Shown piece by piece: positions 17,496-24,487 of a stretch of 48,674 nt of DNA. The translations under genes and the position numbers were made by a program. The notes beneath the pieces were generated by a model, which made no database searches, was not told the origin of the DNA, and saw only the letters and a program-made list of their open reading frames with translations. The stretch is from Candidatus Poseidoniales archaeon (GTDB lineage Archaea; Thermoplasmatota; Poseidoniia; Poseidoniales; Thalassarchaeaceae). The stretch is from positions 1 to 48,674 of the forward strand of contig DTUF01000016.1 in the NCBI GenBank assembly GCA_012964335.1. Reading direction: 5' to 3'. Each line of letters starts with the position of its first letter. The first letter of the stretch is position 1.

Positions 17496-20400
17496 TCACT
17501 TCCTGTCCTCCAATTGAAGTCGCATAGCGACCCCAAGGGATTTCATTTCATCTAGTAACAACTTGAATGCGTACGAGGTCTCAACCAAGTGAACTTCTGC
17601 ACTCTCTCCATGTACTGGGCTGACATAACAGCGACGACGATTATCCCAGTAAGCAATGTGTCCACTCTCGGCACAAACTGGCAAAGTAACACCGTCAGAT
17701 TCGTCAAGTAATCGGTCTTTGATGACCATTGAAGCACCGTGTGCAATAAGACAGTCTCTTTCCATCTCTCCGAATCGTAGCCCACCTTGTCGAGCTCGCC
17801 CTTCAGTAGGCTGTCGAGTTAGAATTTGTACTCTACCACGACTACGAGCGTGAATTTTACTGCTAACCATGTGGTGCAGCTTCTGATAATAGATACAACC
17901 AACGAAGATGTTGGATGGATACTCCTCACCTGTTTCTCCGTTTATCATGCGTTCTCTTCCTGTGTGCTGGAATCCGTTACGCAGCAAACCTTCTCTGAGA
18001 GCAGTCTCTTTTTCACCTGAGAATGCTGAGGCATCGATAAATCGGCTTTCCATTGCTCCTACTTTCCCACCAATCATCTCTAGAATGTGAGCGACTGTCA
18101 TACGGCTAGGAATCGCGTGAGGGTTGATAATTAGATCTGGCACCACTCCATCAACAGTGAATGGCATGTCTTCTTGATCAACCAAGCGTCCAACAACACC
18201 CTTCTGTCCGTGTCGAGATGAAAATTTGTCACCTAATTCCGGGATACGGTGTTGGCGTAGGACGATTCTGACTAAACGGCCAGCATCCAAACTCTCAGTT
18301 ACGAACAAATGGTCAACATGACCACTCTCACCATGCCTTACATGCATGCTTGATTCTTGGCGATATTGTCCCATCATGAAAGCACCGTGTCCTTCTTCAA
18401 GGAATCTTGGTGGACTTGTTTTCCCTACTAACACAGCAGGGTCATCATCTCTCTTTCCAGAAAGCATAGTCTCAGGGTGAGGTAATCCATCGTACTCTAA
18501 GTGAGCGTACTCTTTACTGTCCTTACGTCCTTTGACTTCATCTTGCCCAGCACCTGGAATTTGAATCTCCTCTTCCTGGCCTCCGGGGAATCTCTTACGC
18601 TCAGCATTGTATGTTCTAACGAAACTTGAACGACCAAGGGCTCTCTCAATTGATGCACGATTCATGATGACCGCGTCTTGCATATTGTAGCCATGATGAC
18701 TTAGAATTGCAACGATGTAATTTTGGCCACCTGGACGGGCCACGAAGTTTGTTGATTCCATAGATTGAGTTTGCACGATGGATCGTTGTGGATAGTCAAG
18801 AATGTGCATTCGTGTATCTGGGCGTACGCGGTGATTACTCGCTGGTAGGCCAAGAGATTGCTTGACCATCGCTGTTCCACCAGTAACACGAGGTGTTGAG
18901 TTATGTTCAGGGAACGGAACTAGGCTAGCACAAACACCCAAAATCAACTGAGGGTCAATTTCAACGTGAGTATAGACTAGGACATCTCCAGATTTCTTTT
19001 CTTTGCGACGAAGTTTATCAACATCTTCTTGGAAATAGTTTAGTGGGCAAGTGAATTTCTCAGTAACCCATGTACCGTTTGATAACTGAATTTCGGCCTC
19101 TAATTCGGCTTCTGTAATATCAAAATCACCTAGGTTCGTCCAGGTAACTTTAGCTGGGTTGATTGGGCGTTGATGTTTTGGTGAAAGGGTTGGGAGGTCG
19201 TAAGATCGGGGTGCCACTAGAAGGTCTTCTTCCTCTTCTGCATCCACCCACTCAACTATTCCTTCATTCACGAGGTCTTTGAAATTCATCTCACGATCTG
19301 CGAGAGCAACCAAGTGCTCCTTTGCTAAGGTAAGAGTGCCACTTTCAAGAACCAATAATGGGCGGAGAATTCGTCCTTTATCTGTATTGATGAAGATATC
19401 ACGATTTACTGAATCGTGGCGGATGCTCACTTCAGAGCGGATCCTACCATTTCTTCTGCGACGCTTGAAATGAGTAACCAAGCGATGAGGATTCTTATGC
19501 AAACCAAAGATATCACCGTTCACGTGAATACGTGAACCTGATGACCAATCCTCTGGCTCAATAACATTAGCTTCTTTGAGTAATTCTTTGACATCGTCTT
19601 CAGAAACTGCTTCAGATACGTCAATCATTTGTGCTGCGTTCTTCACCAAACCACAGTTCTGACCCTCAGGGGTTTCGTTAGGACAAAGTCGTCCCCACTG
19701 TGTAGGGTGAAGATCTCGAGCCTCGAAATGAGGTTGGCTTCTAACAAGTGGGCTAGTCACACGGCGCATATGGGATAGAGCCGAAATGAAAGTGGTTCGG
19801 TCAAGCAGTTGGCTGACACCAGTTCTGCCACCTACCCAGTTTCCGGTAGCAAGTGCGTGCATGATTTTTGAAGTTAGGACATCAGGTCGTAGACAACTAT
19901 TGATTTTTAATTCGCGCTTTCGATTATGATGGCGCTCAAGTTGGTACTTGAGGTCACGAGCTAGTTGAGTCATGCTGACACGGAATAAATCTTCAATTAA
20001 ATCCCCAGCAAGACGGACGCGCTTGTTTGCGTAGTGGTCCTTGTCATTTGGCTTACCTTGAGTAATTGCCATTTCCAAAACTTGGCGAACAATTCGACCA
20101 AGGAAAACCGCTTTCTTCAAGCGGTGTTCAGGCTGGTCTCCAAGATGAGGAAGTAATTCCTTATCCATCAGATTGTTAACACGCTGCTCACGGTATTCTT
20201 TTTGCTGACCAGCGGCGAATTTCTTCTCTAACCATGCGAGTGCTTCTTCATTAGTTTCAACACCATAAGCATCTTTTGTATCCAAATCACGAACGTGATT
20301 GATGTTTGCTACAACATACTTGAAAGCATCTTTATGCCCAGCAATAGATGCGAAAATTTCCTCATCAGAATCAATTCCAAGTGCTCGCATGAGTAGAACT

Positions 20401-21173
20401 GCTGGAATAACTTGTGCGCCAGCACTGCTGATCTTAACCATCAACATTCCATCTTTTCTCTTTTCAACAGTCAGTGGCTTTCGAACACCGTCTCTTTGTG
20501 AGAAAATCTTTGCAACTTCTGTTGCCCGGCTGTATCTCTTACTCATCTCAACGGTAACTCGGTTAGGGGCCAAATCCTCCATTGAAATTAGAACTCGCTC
20601 TGTACCGTTGATGATGAAGTAACCACCTGGGTCGTAAGGGTCCTCTCCCTTTTTCTTCAGCAGTGACATGTAGTGAGTACGATCTTCCTCACTCATCTCA
20701 GGACTTAGATTGCGGTTTTGGTCAATATGCCCGGGATTCAGGTTACATCTATCTGAACGTACCATTACTGGTAGGTTGCCGACCTGAACTCTGTCTTCCT
20801 TGATTGGAGTAGGGTGGTCCTCACGATGGATGGTAAAGTCCATGAAAATGGGCGAAGAGTATGTCAACTTTCGGAGACGGCACTCTAGAGGAGTTGCATC
20901 CTCATTGTTTGCACCATTTGCCTCACGGATTGTCGGTGGGCCGAGAGTTAGGTTCTTCATGCGGACTGATATTTCATTGTCCAATACGTCGAGTTTTACC
21001 AATCCACCCTCGTCATCATCAACAATTTCATCAGTACCAATTCGAATATTGCGGACAATCTGCTCAAATCGGCAATCTCGTCCATCTCCTTTTGGTAAAC
21101 AGTCATTGTATGATGCAATCTGGTGATTGACCAAGCTTCTTTCTCTGAAGTATGTCTTAATAATCTCTCTCAT
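17496..21173 (-). CDS. rpoB: RNA polymerase subunit B, unsplit
   Basis: This is the second-largest subunit, 1225 residues in one chain, as in Thermoplasmatota and Crenarchaeota but unlike methanogens and haloarchaea, where B is split. Readable landmarks are the protrusion/lobe, the fork region LCPNETPEGQNCGLVKN, GYNMQDAVIMNRASIERALG, KFSSRHGQKGVVG and MTVAHILEMIGGK. The C-terminal SYAFKLLLDEMKSLG anchor is present. The C-terminal zinc ribbon is altered: where relatives have two CxxC pairs, this has VCAESGH and CYVSPVHGE, keeping only one of the four standard cysteines in place. Ribosome site GGAGG. It follows rpoH by 13 bp. Confidence 0.98.
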   Translation of the reverse strand: MREIIKTYFRERSLVNHQIASYNDCLPKGDGRDCRFEQIVRNIRIGTDEIVDDDEGGLVKLDVLDNEISVRMKNLTLGPPTIREANGANNEDATPLECRLRKLTYSSPIFMDFTIHREDHPTPIKEDRVQVGNLPVMVRSDRCNLNPGHIDQNRNLSPEMSEEDRTHYMSLLKKKGEDPYDPGGYFIINGTERVLISMEDLAPNRVTVEMSKRYSRATEVAKIFSQRDGVRKPLTVEKRKDGMLMVKISSAGAQVIPAVLLMRALGIDSDEEIFASIAGHKDAFKYVVANINHVRDLDTKDAYGVETNEEALAWLEKKFAAGQQKEYREQRVNNLMDKELLPHLGDQPEHRLKKAVFLGRIVRQVLEMAITQGKPNDKDHYANKRVRLAGDLIEDLFRVSMTQLARDLKYQLERHHNRKRELKINSCLRPDVLTSKIMHALATGNWVGGRTGVSQLLDRTTFISALSHMRRVTSPLVRSQPHFEARDLHPTQWGRLCPNETPEGQNCGLVKNAAQMIDVSEAVSEDDVKELLKEANVIEPEDWSSGSRIHVNGDIFGLHKNPHRLVTHFKRRRRNGRIRSEVSIRHDSVNRDIFINTDKGRILRPLLVLESGTLTLAKEHLVALADREMNFKDLVNEGIVEWVDAEEEEDLLVAPRSYDLPTLSPKHQRPINPAKVTWTNLGDFDITEAELEAEIQLSNGTWVTEKFTCPLNYFQEDVDKLRRKEKKSGDVLVYTHVEIDPQLILGVCASLVPFPEHNSTPRVTGGTAMVKQSLGLPASNHRVRPDTRMHILDYPQRSIVQTQSMESTNFVARPGGQNYIVAILSHHGYNMQDAVIMNRASIERALGRSSFVRTYNAERKRFPGGQEEEIQIPGAGQDEVKGRKDSKEYAHLEYDGLPHPETMLSGKRDDDPAVLVGKTSPPRFLEEGHGAFMMGQYRQESSMHVRHGESGHVDHLFVTESLDAGRLVRIVLRQHRIPELGDKFSSRHGQKGVVGRLVDQEDMPFTVDGVVPDLIINPHAIPSRMTVAHILEMIGGKVGAMESRFIDASAFSGEKETALREGLLRNGFQHTGRERMINGETGEEYPSNIFVGCIYYQKLHHMVSSKIHARSRGRVQILTRQPTEGRARQGGLRFGEMERDCLIAHGASMVIKDRLLDESDGVTLPVCAESGHIAYWDNRRRCYVSPVHGESAEVHLVETSYAFKLLLDEMKSLGVAMRLQLEDRK

Positions 21174-21186
21174 ATCAATTGCCTCC

Positions 21187-21777
21187 TTAGTTACCCTCTA
21201 CCACTAATCTGTATGCTACATGAAGACCTGCTGACGGACTTCTTCGAGTAACTCTAACAACTCTGTTATTCAGCCAACCGGCTCGCAACTCATCATCAGA
21301 TTGTTCCATTGCCTCTTTCATTGCTTGAATCGCAGGGTCAGTAATGAGAATCTTAGGCAGAAGTTCAATTCGTAGACGTGGGCTACCATCAATGTCAGTG
21401 CCGATTAGGTCCCATGGACCAAGTTCTTCCATCTGCTCATCTTCAGGGACCAGTTCATGGAGAGGTACGATTTCGTGGTTTAGTACATTGAATCTCATTT
21501 CACCAAGTGGAATGTTTGTTTCCAGAGCCTTGAGTTCTGCTTTCATCTCAACTCGGCGAGTTGGTCGACGGCGTTTAGAAGCAGCTTGCTCACGGATAAT
21601 GTCCATGATAGTTTCAAGTTCATTATCAGTGATTTTCAGACTTAGTTTGGTAGCGACATCTTGGGAACTCATTTTCTTAATGGTATCCATGTTCGCGTCG
21701 TCTGCCAACTTGTGCGCTAATTCCTCTTTAACGCCAAGCTCCATTAATCGCTTTTTAGTTGATGATTTTACTGCCAC
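21187..21777 (-). CDS. rpoH: RNA polymerase subunit H (Rpb5-like) with N-terminal extension
   Basis: Archaeal H corresponds to the C-terminal assembly domain of eukaryotic Rpb5 and is normally about 80 residues. Here the H domain is the C-terminal half: NHEIVPLHELVPEDEQM, then PRLRIELLPKILITDPAIQA and VVRVTRRSPSAG. Preceding it are about 100 extra residues. The first 60 (AVKSSTKKRLMELGVKEELA...) match the start of A''. A basic linker (SKRRRPTRR) follows. GTG 21777 is chosen because it yields MAVKSSTKK, parallel to MVVKSATKK of A''; a TTG at 21792 is further upstream. It is the first protein gene of the polymerase cluster, 54 bp after tRNA-Lys. Confidence 0.93.
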   Translation of the reverse strand: MAVKSSTKKRLMELGVKEELAHKLADDANMDTIKKMSSQDVATKLSLKITDNELETIMDIIREQAASKRRRPTRRVEMKAELKALETNIPLGEMRFNVLNHEIVPLHELVPEDEQMEELGPWDLIGTDIDGSPRLRIELLPKILITDPAIQAMKEAMEQSDDELRAGWLNNRVVRVTRRSPSAGLHVAYRLVVEGN

Positions 21778-21831
21778 TCCGAGACCCCACAATCACCAAG
21801 AAACCGGAGGACTGAGTCCAATCTGGCGGAG

Positions 21832-21905
21832 CGGGCCTGACGGGGTTCGAACCCGCGACCAACGGATTAAAAGTCCGTCGCTCCACCTGACTGAGCTACA
21901 GGCCC
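21832..21905 (-). tRNA. tRNA-Lys (anticodon UUU)
   Basis: The minus strand folds into a full cloverleaf. The 7-bp acceptor stem is GGGCCTG/CAGGCCC, the D stem GCTC/GAGC, the anticodon stem ACGGA/TCCGT with loop CTTTTAA (anticodon TTT), and the T arm GCGGG-TTCGAAC-CCCGT with one G-U pair. The discriminator is G, usual for archaeal tRNA-Lys, and CCA is not encoded. No intron is present. It lies just upstream of rpoH on the same strand, with no AT-rich promoter between them. Confidence 0.96.
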
Positions 21906-21976
21906 ATGGCTATTGGTGACTAACCTCGGACTTGGGTACCCTTCAAAAGACTATCGCATGGCATACGCTGTCCGTG

Positions 21977-23563
21977 ATGACCGCTCGGTCATGGGTCGGA
22001 GAGGGAATCTCCAAACCCCCGTTTCATGTTGTTCACCATAAAGGTATCCTTGAAATTCTCACAAATACCCTTCAAATAGAACACTTACCCCCCAAGTCTG
22101 TGGATGGCCCTATCAGACGTGAGCTCGAGTTGCTAAGTAGTGAGGCATCTATTCATGAATGGGCATTCAAAGAAAATGAGGGGCTTTCGCTCATTGTGCC
22201 GGCAACTGTTTACCCACCACGCGAGGATACTGGGCTATTGTTTTCCTGCCTGTCCAAATTAGGCAAAGGCGATGGGCGAAAACTCTTGGAAATTGGTTGT
22301 GGAAGTGGCGCTGTTTCAATTGCACTTGCCAAATTTGGATGGGAGGTCACAACCTGCGATGTGAATCCGCTGGCAATAGCAGCAACAACTGGTAACGCCA
22401 GTTACAACAAAGTCAACTTGACAGCAATAGAAGGTGGTTTAAATGAAGGCGGGAATTTCACCAATCAGCAACTAATTGAATCCCGAGGACCCTTTGATAT
22501 TATCACTTGGAATTTACCATACCTTTCACCTGTTAAGGGTGACGAGGAAAAACTCGGGCCACTTGAGGATGCTGGATTAGTTGACACTCAGGAAAACAAT
22601 GGTTGGGGTGTTGCACTTCTGCAAAGCCTAACTAAAGAAACCGATCTCCTAAAACCAGGCGGAGCAATTTATCTCCTACACACTAACAATGAACGTGGGA
22701 ACCTGTTACAGAGTCGTTGGCGAGCGGCTGGTTGGGCAACTAGAATTTCTTCAGAACTTCAATTTGATGATGGTGAAAGATTGACTTGTTTTGCGGCCTG
22801 GAAACCGCATGAGAAAGCGGCAAGACAATCTCACGATGTACTTGATTCAACAAATCAATATTTGATGGAAACAGATTTGCCGATTGGCAGCATGGTTACA
22901 GCAAAGCAACAACTCGCTGGAAGAGGACAACGAAAACGTGTATGGGATACTAATGAAGGAGACTTTGCCGGTAGTTGGGTCCTTGATCCAGAACTGATGG
23001 AGTGTGGCCCAGGAATGATGCAACTCGATGCTGGGGTTGCTGTAATTGATGCAATATGCGCGTCTCAAGATATCCCTTTACCATCTGCTCATTGGACGAA
23101 CTGTAATCCCTTCTCAAATCACAATCTGTCAATCCACTGGCCAAATGATGTTTGGGCTGATTCTGGCAAACTTGCTGGTTGTTTAATAGAAGGACGCCAA
23201 ACAGGAAAACATCAGAAAGTAGTACTCGGAATTGGGCTTAATCTAGGTATTCCAAACACCGAGGATTATCCTTCAACTGGGCTTAGTGACATCACTAATT
23301 CAGTAACATTAGAGGGGTTCACCGACCTAATAGATACCGCCGTTTCATCACAATTTGAAACTGGAATTTTAATTCCTCCAAGGCCTAACCAAAAAAATGC
23401 CGTATGGGCGTTAATGACTAACCATCTAAGCAGGGGGCTAAGTCTCAAACAAGACGCTGAAAAATTGACGGTAACCAGCATCAGCAAGGCTGGTGAATTA
23501 ATTTGCCATGATGGAAGGAAAAGACGAATTATCTCAGATAGTTACAATCTTATTTGGAATTGA
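21977..23563 (+). CDS. HemK/Mtq2-like methyltransferase fused to biotin protein ligase
   Basis: Two enzymes form one 528-residue chain. The first (about 1-265) is a class I SAM methyltransferase with LLEIGCGSGAVSIALA and the catalytic WNLPY motif (about 179-182), a variant of the NPPY of HemK/PrmC/Mtq2 enzymes that methylate release-factor glutamine. The second (about 275-528) is a biotin ligase: DSTNQYL, AKQQLAGRGQRKRVW (biotinyl-AMP loop), SIHWPNDVWADSGKLAGCLI and GIGLNLGIP. No helix-turn-helix repressor domain is present. Likely substrate of the ligase is the biotin carrier encoded at 47675. ATG 21977 is chosen; an in-frame TTG lies at 21932. The tail converges on the next gene, 4 bp away. 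Confidence 0.88.
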   Translation: MTARSWVGEGISKPPFHVVHHKGILEILTNTLQIEHLPPKSVDGPIRRELELLSSEASIHEWAFKENEGLSLIVPATVYPPREDTGLLFSCLSKLGKGDGRKLLEIGCGSGAVSIALAKFGWEVTTCDVNPLAIAATTGNASYNKVNLTAIEGGLNEGGNFTNQQLIESRGPFDIITWNLPYLSPVKGDEEKLGPLEDAGLVDTQENNGWGVALLQSLTKETDLLKPGGAIYLLHTNNERGNLLQSRWRAAGWATRISSELQFDDGERLTCFAAWKPHEKAARQSHDVLDSTNQYLMETDLPIGSMVTAKQQLAGRGQRKRVWDTNEGDFAGSWVLDPELMECGPGMMQLDAGVAVIDAICASQDIPLPSAHWTNCNPFSNHNLSIHWPNDVWADSGKLAGCLIEGRQTGKHQKVVLGIGLNLGIPNTEDYPSTGLSDITNSVTLEGFTDLIDTAVSSQFETGILIPPRPNQKNAVWALMTNHLSRGLSLKQDAEKLTVTSISKAGELICHDGRKRRIISDSYNLIWN

Positions 23564-23567
23564 AAAG

Positions 23568-24101
23568 TCAAGCAGATTCAACGATTTCAGCAATATCTGA
23601 ATCTTCGGGACCTTCCTGTAACTTCCGCCAAACACCCCAAACTAAGAGCAAAAGAGAAGCAATGGTTGGTATGAATTGTATAGGAATTTGACGTTGTGCT
23701 GTGACCTCTATTTCCCAGGTCCCTTGGCCATTAATTTCCACCATTAATTTCCCACTCCCATCAACCTCAATTGAACTTGTGAAAGAACCGTCTTCTGCGA
23801 GTTCAAATTCTGACATCCTAGTTAGCTCAGTCCCATCTTCATCCATTACTTTGATATTATTGATTGTACAAGTGTTATTGTTTTCACAAACAGGAGATGC
23901 GTGGACCACTATGTCATCGTTTGAACCAAGTACTCCTACCGAAATAGAACGAACTTGTTGGGTTGATGAAACTTCACCAAATTCAACAATCATTGGTAAA
24001 GCAAACATAGAGATGGCAAATGCACCAACAAGGCCTATTGCCCCGACAATAATTGAGATATCATGCGGGGTCACTTTTGCACCCACTCCTCCGCCTGCCA
24101 T
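23568..24101 (-). CDS. Two-helix membrane protein with extracytoplasmic domain
   Basis: The 177-residue protein has a Gly-rich start, a membrane helix (SIIVGAIGLVGAFAISMFAL, about residues 15-34), an outside beta-rich domain of about 100 residues with a likely disulfide (CENNNTC), and a second helix (FIPTIASLLLLVWGVW). A short acidic cytosolic tail follows. No enzyme motif is visible and I do not recognise the family. ATG 24101 is preferred over an in-frame TTG at 24119. It faces the glutamate synthase operon across a long intergenic region with several palindromes. Confidence 0.7.
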   Translation of the reverse strand: MAGGGVGAKVTPHDISIIVGAIGLVGAFAISMFALPMIVEFGEVSSTQQVRSISVGVLGSNDDIVVHASPVCENNNTCTINNIKVMDEDGTELTRMSEFELAEDGSFTSSIEVDGSGKLMVEINGQGTWEIEVTAQRQIPIQFIPTIASLLLLVWGVWRKLQEGPEDSDIAEIVESA

Positions 24102-24220
24102 GGTGGGGCGAACAGCCAATGCCCCAAGAACATCGCCCTTGATAAATTTGTAAGATTTGACTCCGTTTAGTAAAAGAACCCTCTTGGTTAAGCAACTATT
24201 CTAGAACACAAATTTCCGCC

Positions 24221-24234
24221 ATCGTCAAGACGAT
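24221..24234. promoter_or_regulatory. Inverted repeat, candidate operator
   Basis: ATCGTC and GACGAT are perfect 6-bp arms separated by AA. It lies in the divergent intergenic region, upstream of both promoters. Confidence 0.35.
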
Positions 24235-24251
24235 ATTGTGCTATTAATGCC

Positions 24252-24266
24252 ACTAAATTATTTAGT
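24252..24266. promoter_or_regulatory. Inverted repeat, candidate operator
   Basis: ACTAAAT and ATTTAGT are perfect 7-bp arms around a single T. It lies 55 bp upstream of the TATA box of the glutamate synthase operon and resembles a dimeric regulator site. Confidence 0.4.
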
Positions 24267-24293
24267 ACACCGATTGAGTGAATGTCACCACCA

Positions 24294-24305
24294 TTTCCCG
24301 GGAAA
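24294..24305. promoter_or_regulatory. Palindrome next to the glutamate synthase promoter
   Basis: TTTCCCGGGAAA is a perfect 12-bp palindrome ending 15 bp before the TATA box. The position suits an activator or a repressor that acts on promoter recognition. Nitrogen control is plausible from the operon content but is not shown. Confidence 0.4.
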
Positions 24306-24320
24306 CTGAACAGGCGTACA

Positions 24321-24328
24321 TTATATTA
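24321..24328 (+). promoter_or_regulatory. TATA box of the glutamate synthase operon
   Basis: TTATATTA fits the archaeal TATA consensus and would start transcription near 24350, leaving a leader of roughly 80 nt before the ATG at 24435. Confidence 0.5.
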
Positions 24329-24385
24329 GAATTATGTTAGACATTTGAATAGACTATTCATTAATTGTTGAACTAGGGGGACTCA

Positions 24386-24487
24386 ATGATTAAAGGCGGT
24401 ACGCGCTGCCAACGCCCCCTAAGGGGGGCGGTGAATGCAACTGCTGAACAAACTGGAGGAGAATCAATCAATGATCGGCATGGGTGA
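24386..24487 (+). other. Upstream ORF overlapping the first glutamate synthase gene
   Basis: An ATG at 24386, preceded by a GGGGG run, opens 33 codons in a frame different from the main gene. The ORF passes through the hairpin and stops at 24487, 50 bp inside the downstream gene. It could influence initiation at 24435. No peptide family is recognisable. Confidence 0.3.
24413..24430 (+). promoter_or_regulatory. GC-rich hairpin just before the glutamate synthase start codon
   Basis: CGCCCCC pairs with GGGGGCG around a very short loop. The 3' arm is the G-rich stretch directly upstream of ATG 24435, so folding would hide the likely ribosome-binding bases. A translation-control or processing role is inferred. 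Confidence 0.4.

Larger units (their letters stand above)
24102..24434. other. Divergent intergenic region before the glutamate synthase operon
   Basis: About 330 bp contain no long gene but are rich in symmetrical elements: perfect inverted repeats at 24221-24234, 24252-24266 and 24294-24305, a TATA box at 24321-24328, a short upstream ORF from 24386, and a GC-rich hairpin at 24413-24430. A minus-strand AT-rich string near 24138-24152 could serve the membrane-protein gene. This is the densest control region in the window. Confidence 0.6.

Noticed and set aside
21344-21919. 191-codon plus-strand frame
   Set aside because: It lies antisense to rpoH and runs into the tRNA-Lys gene; both are firmly identified on the minus strand, so this is a shadow frame.
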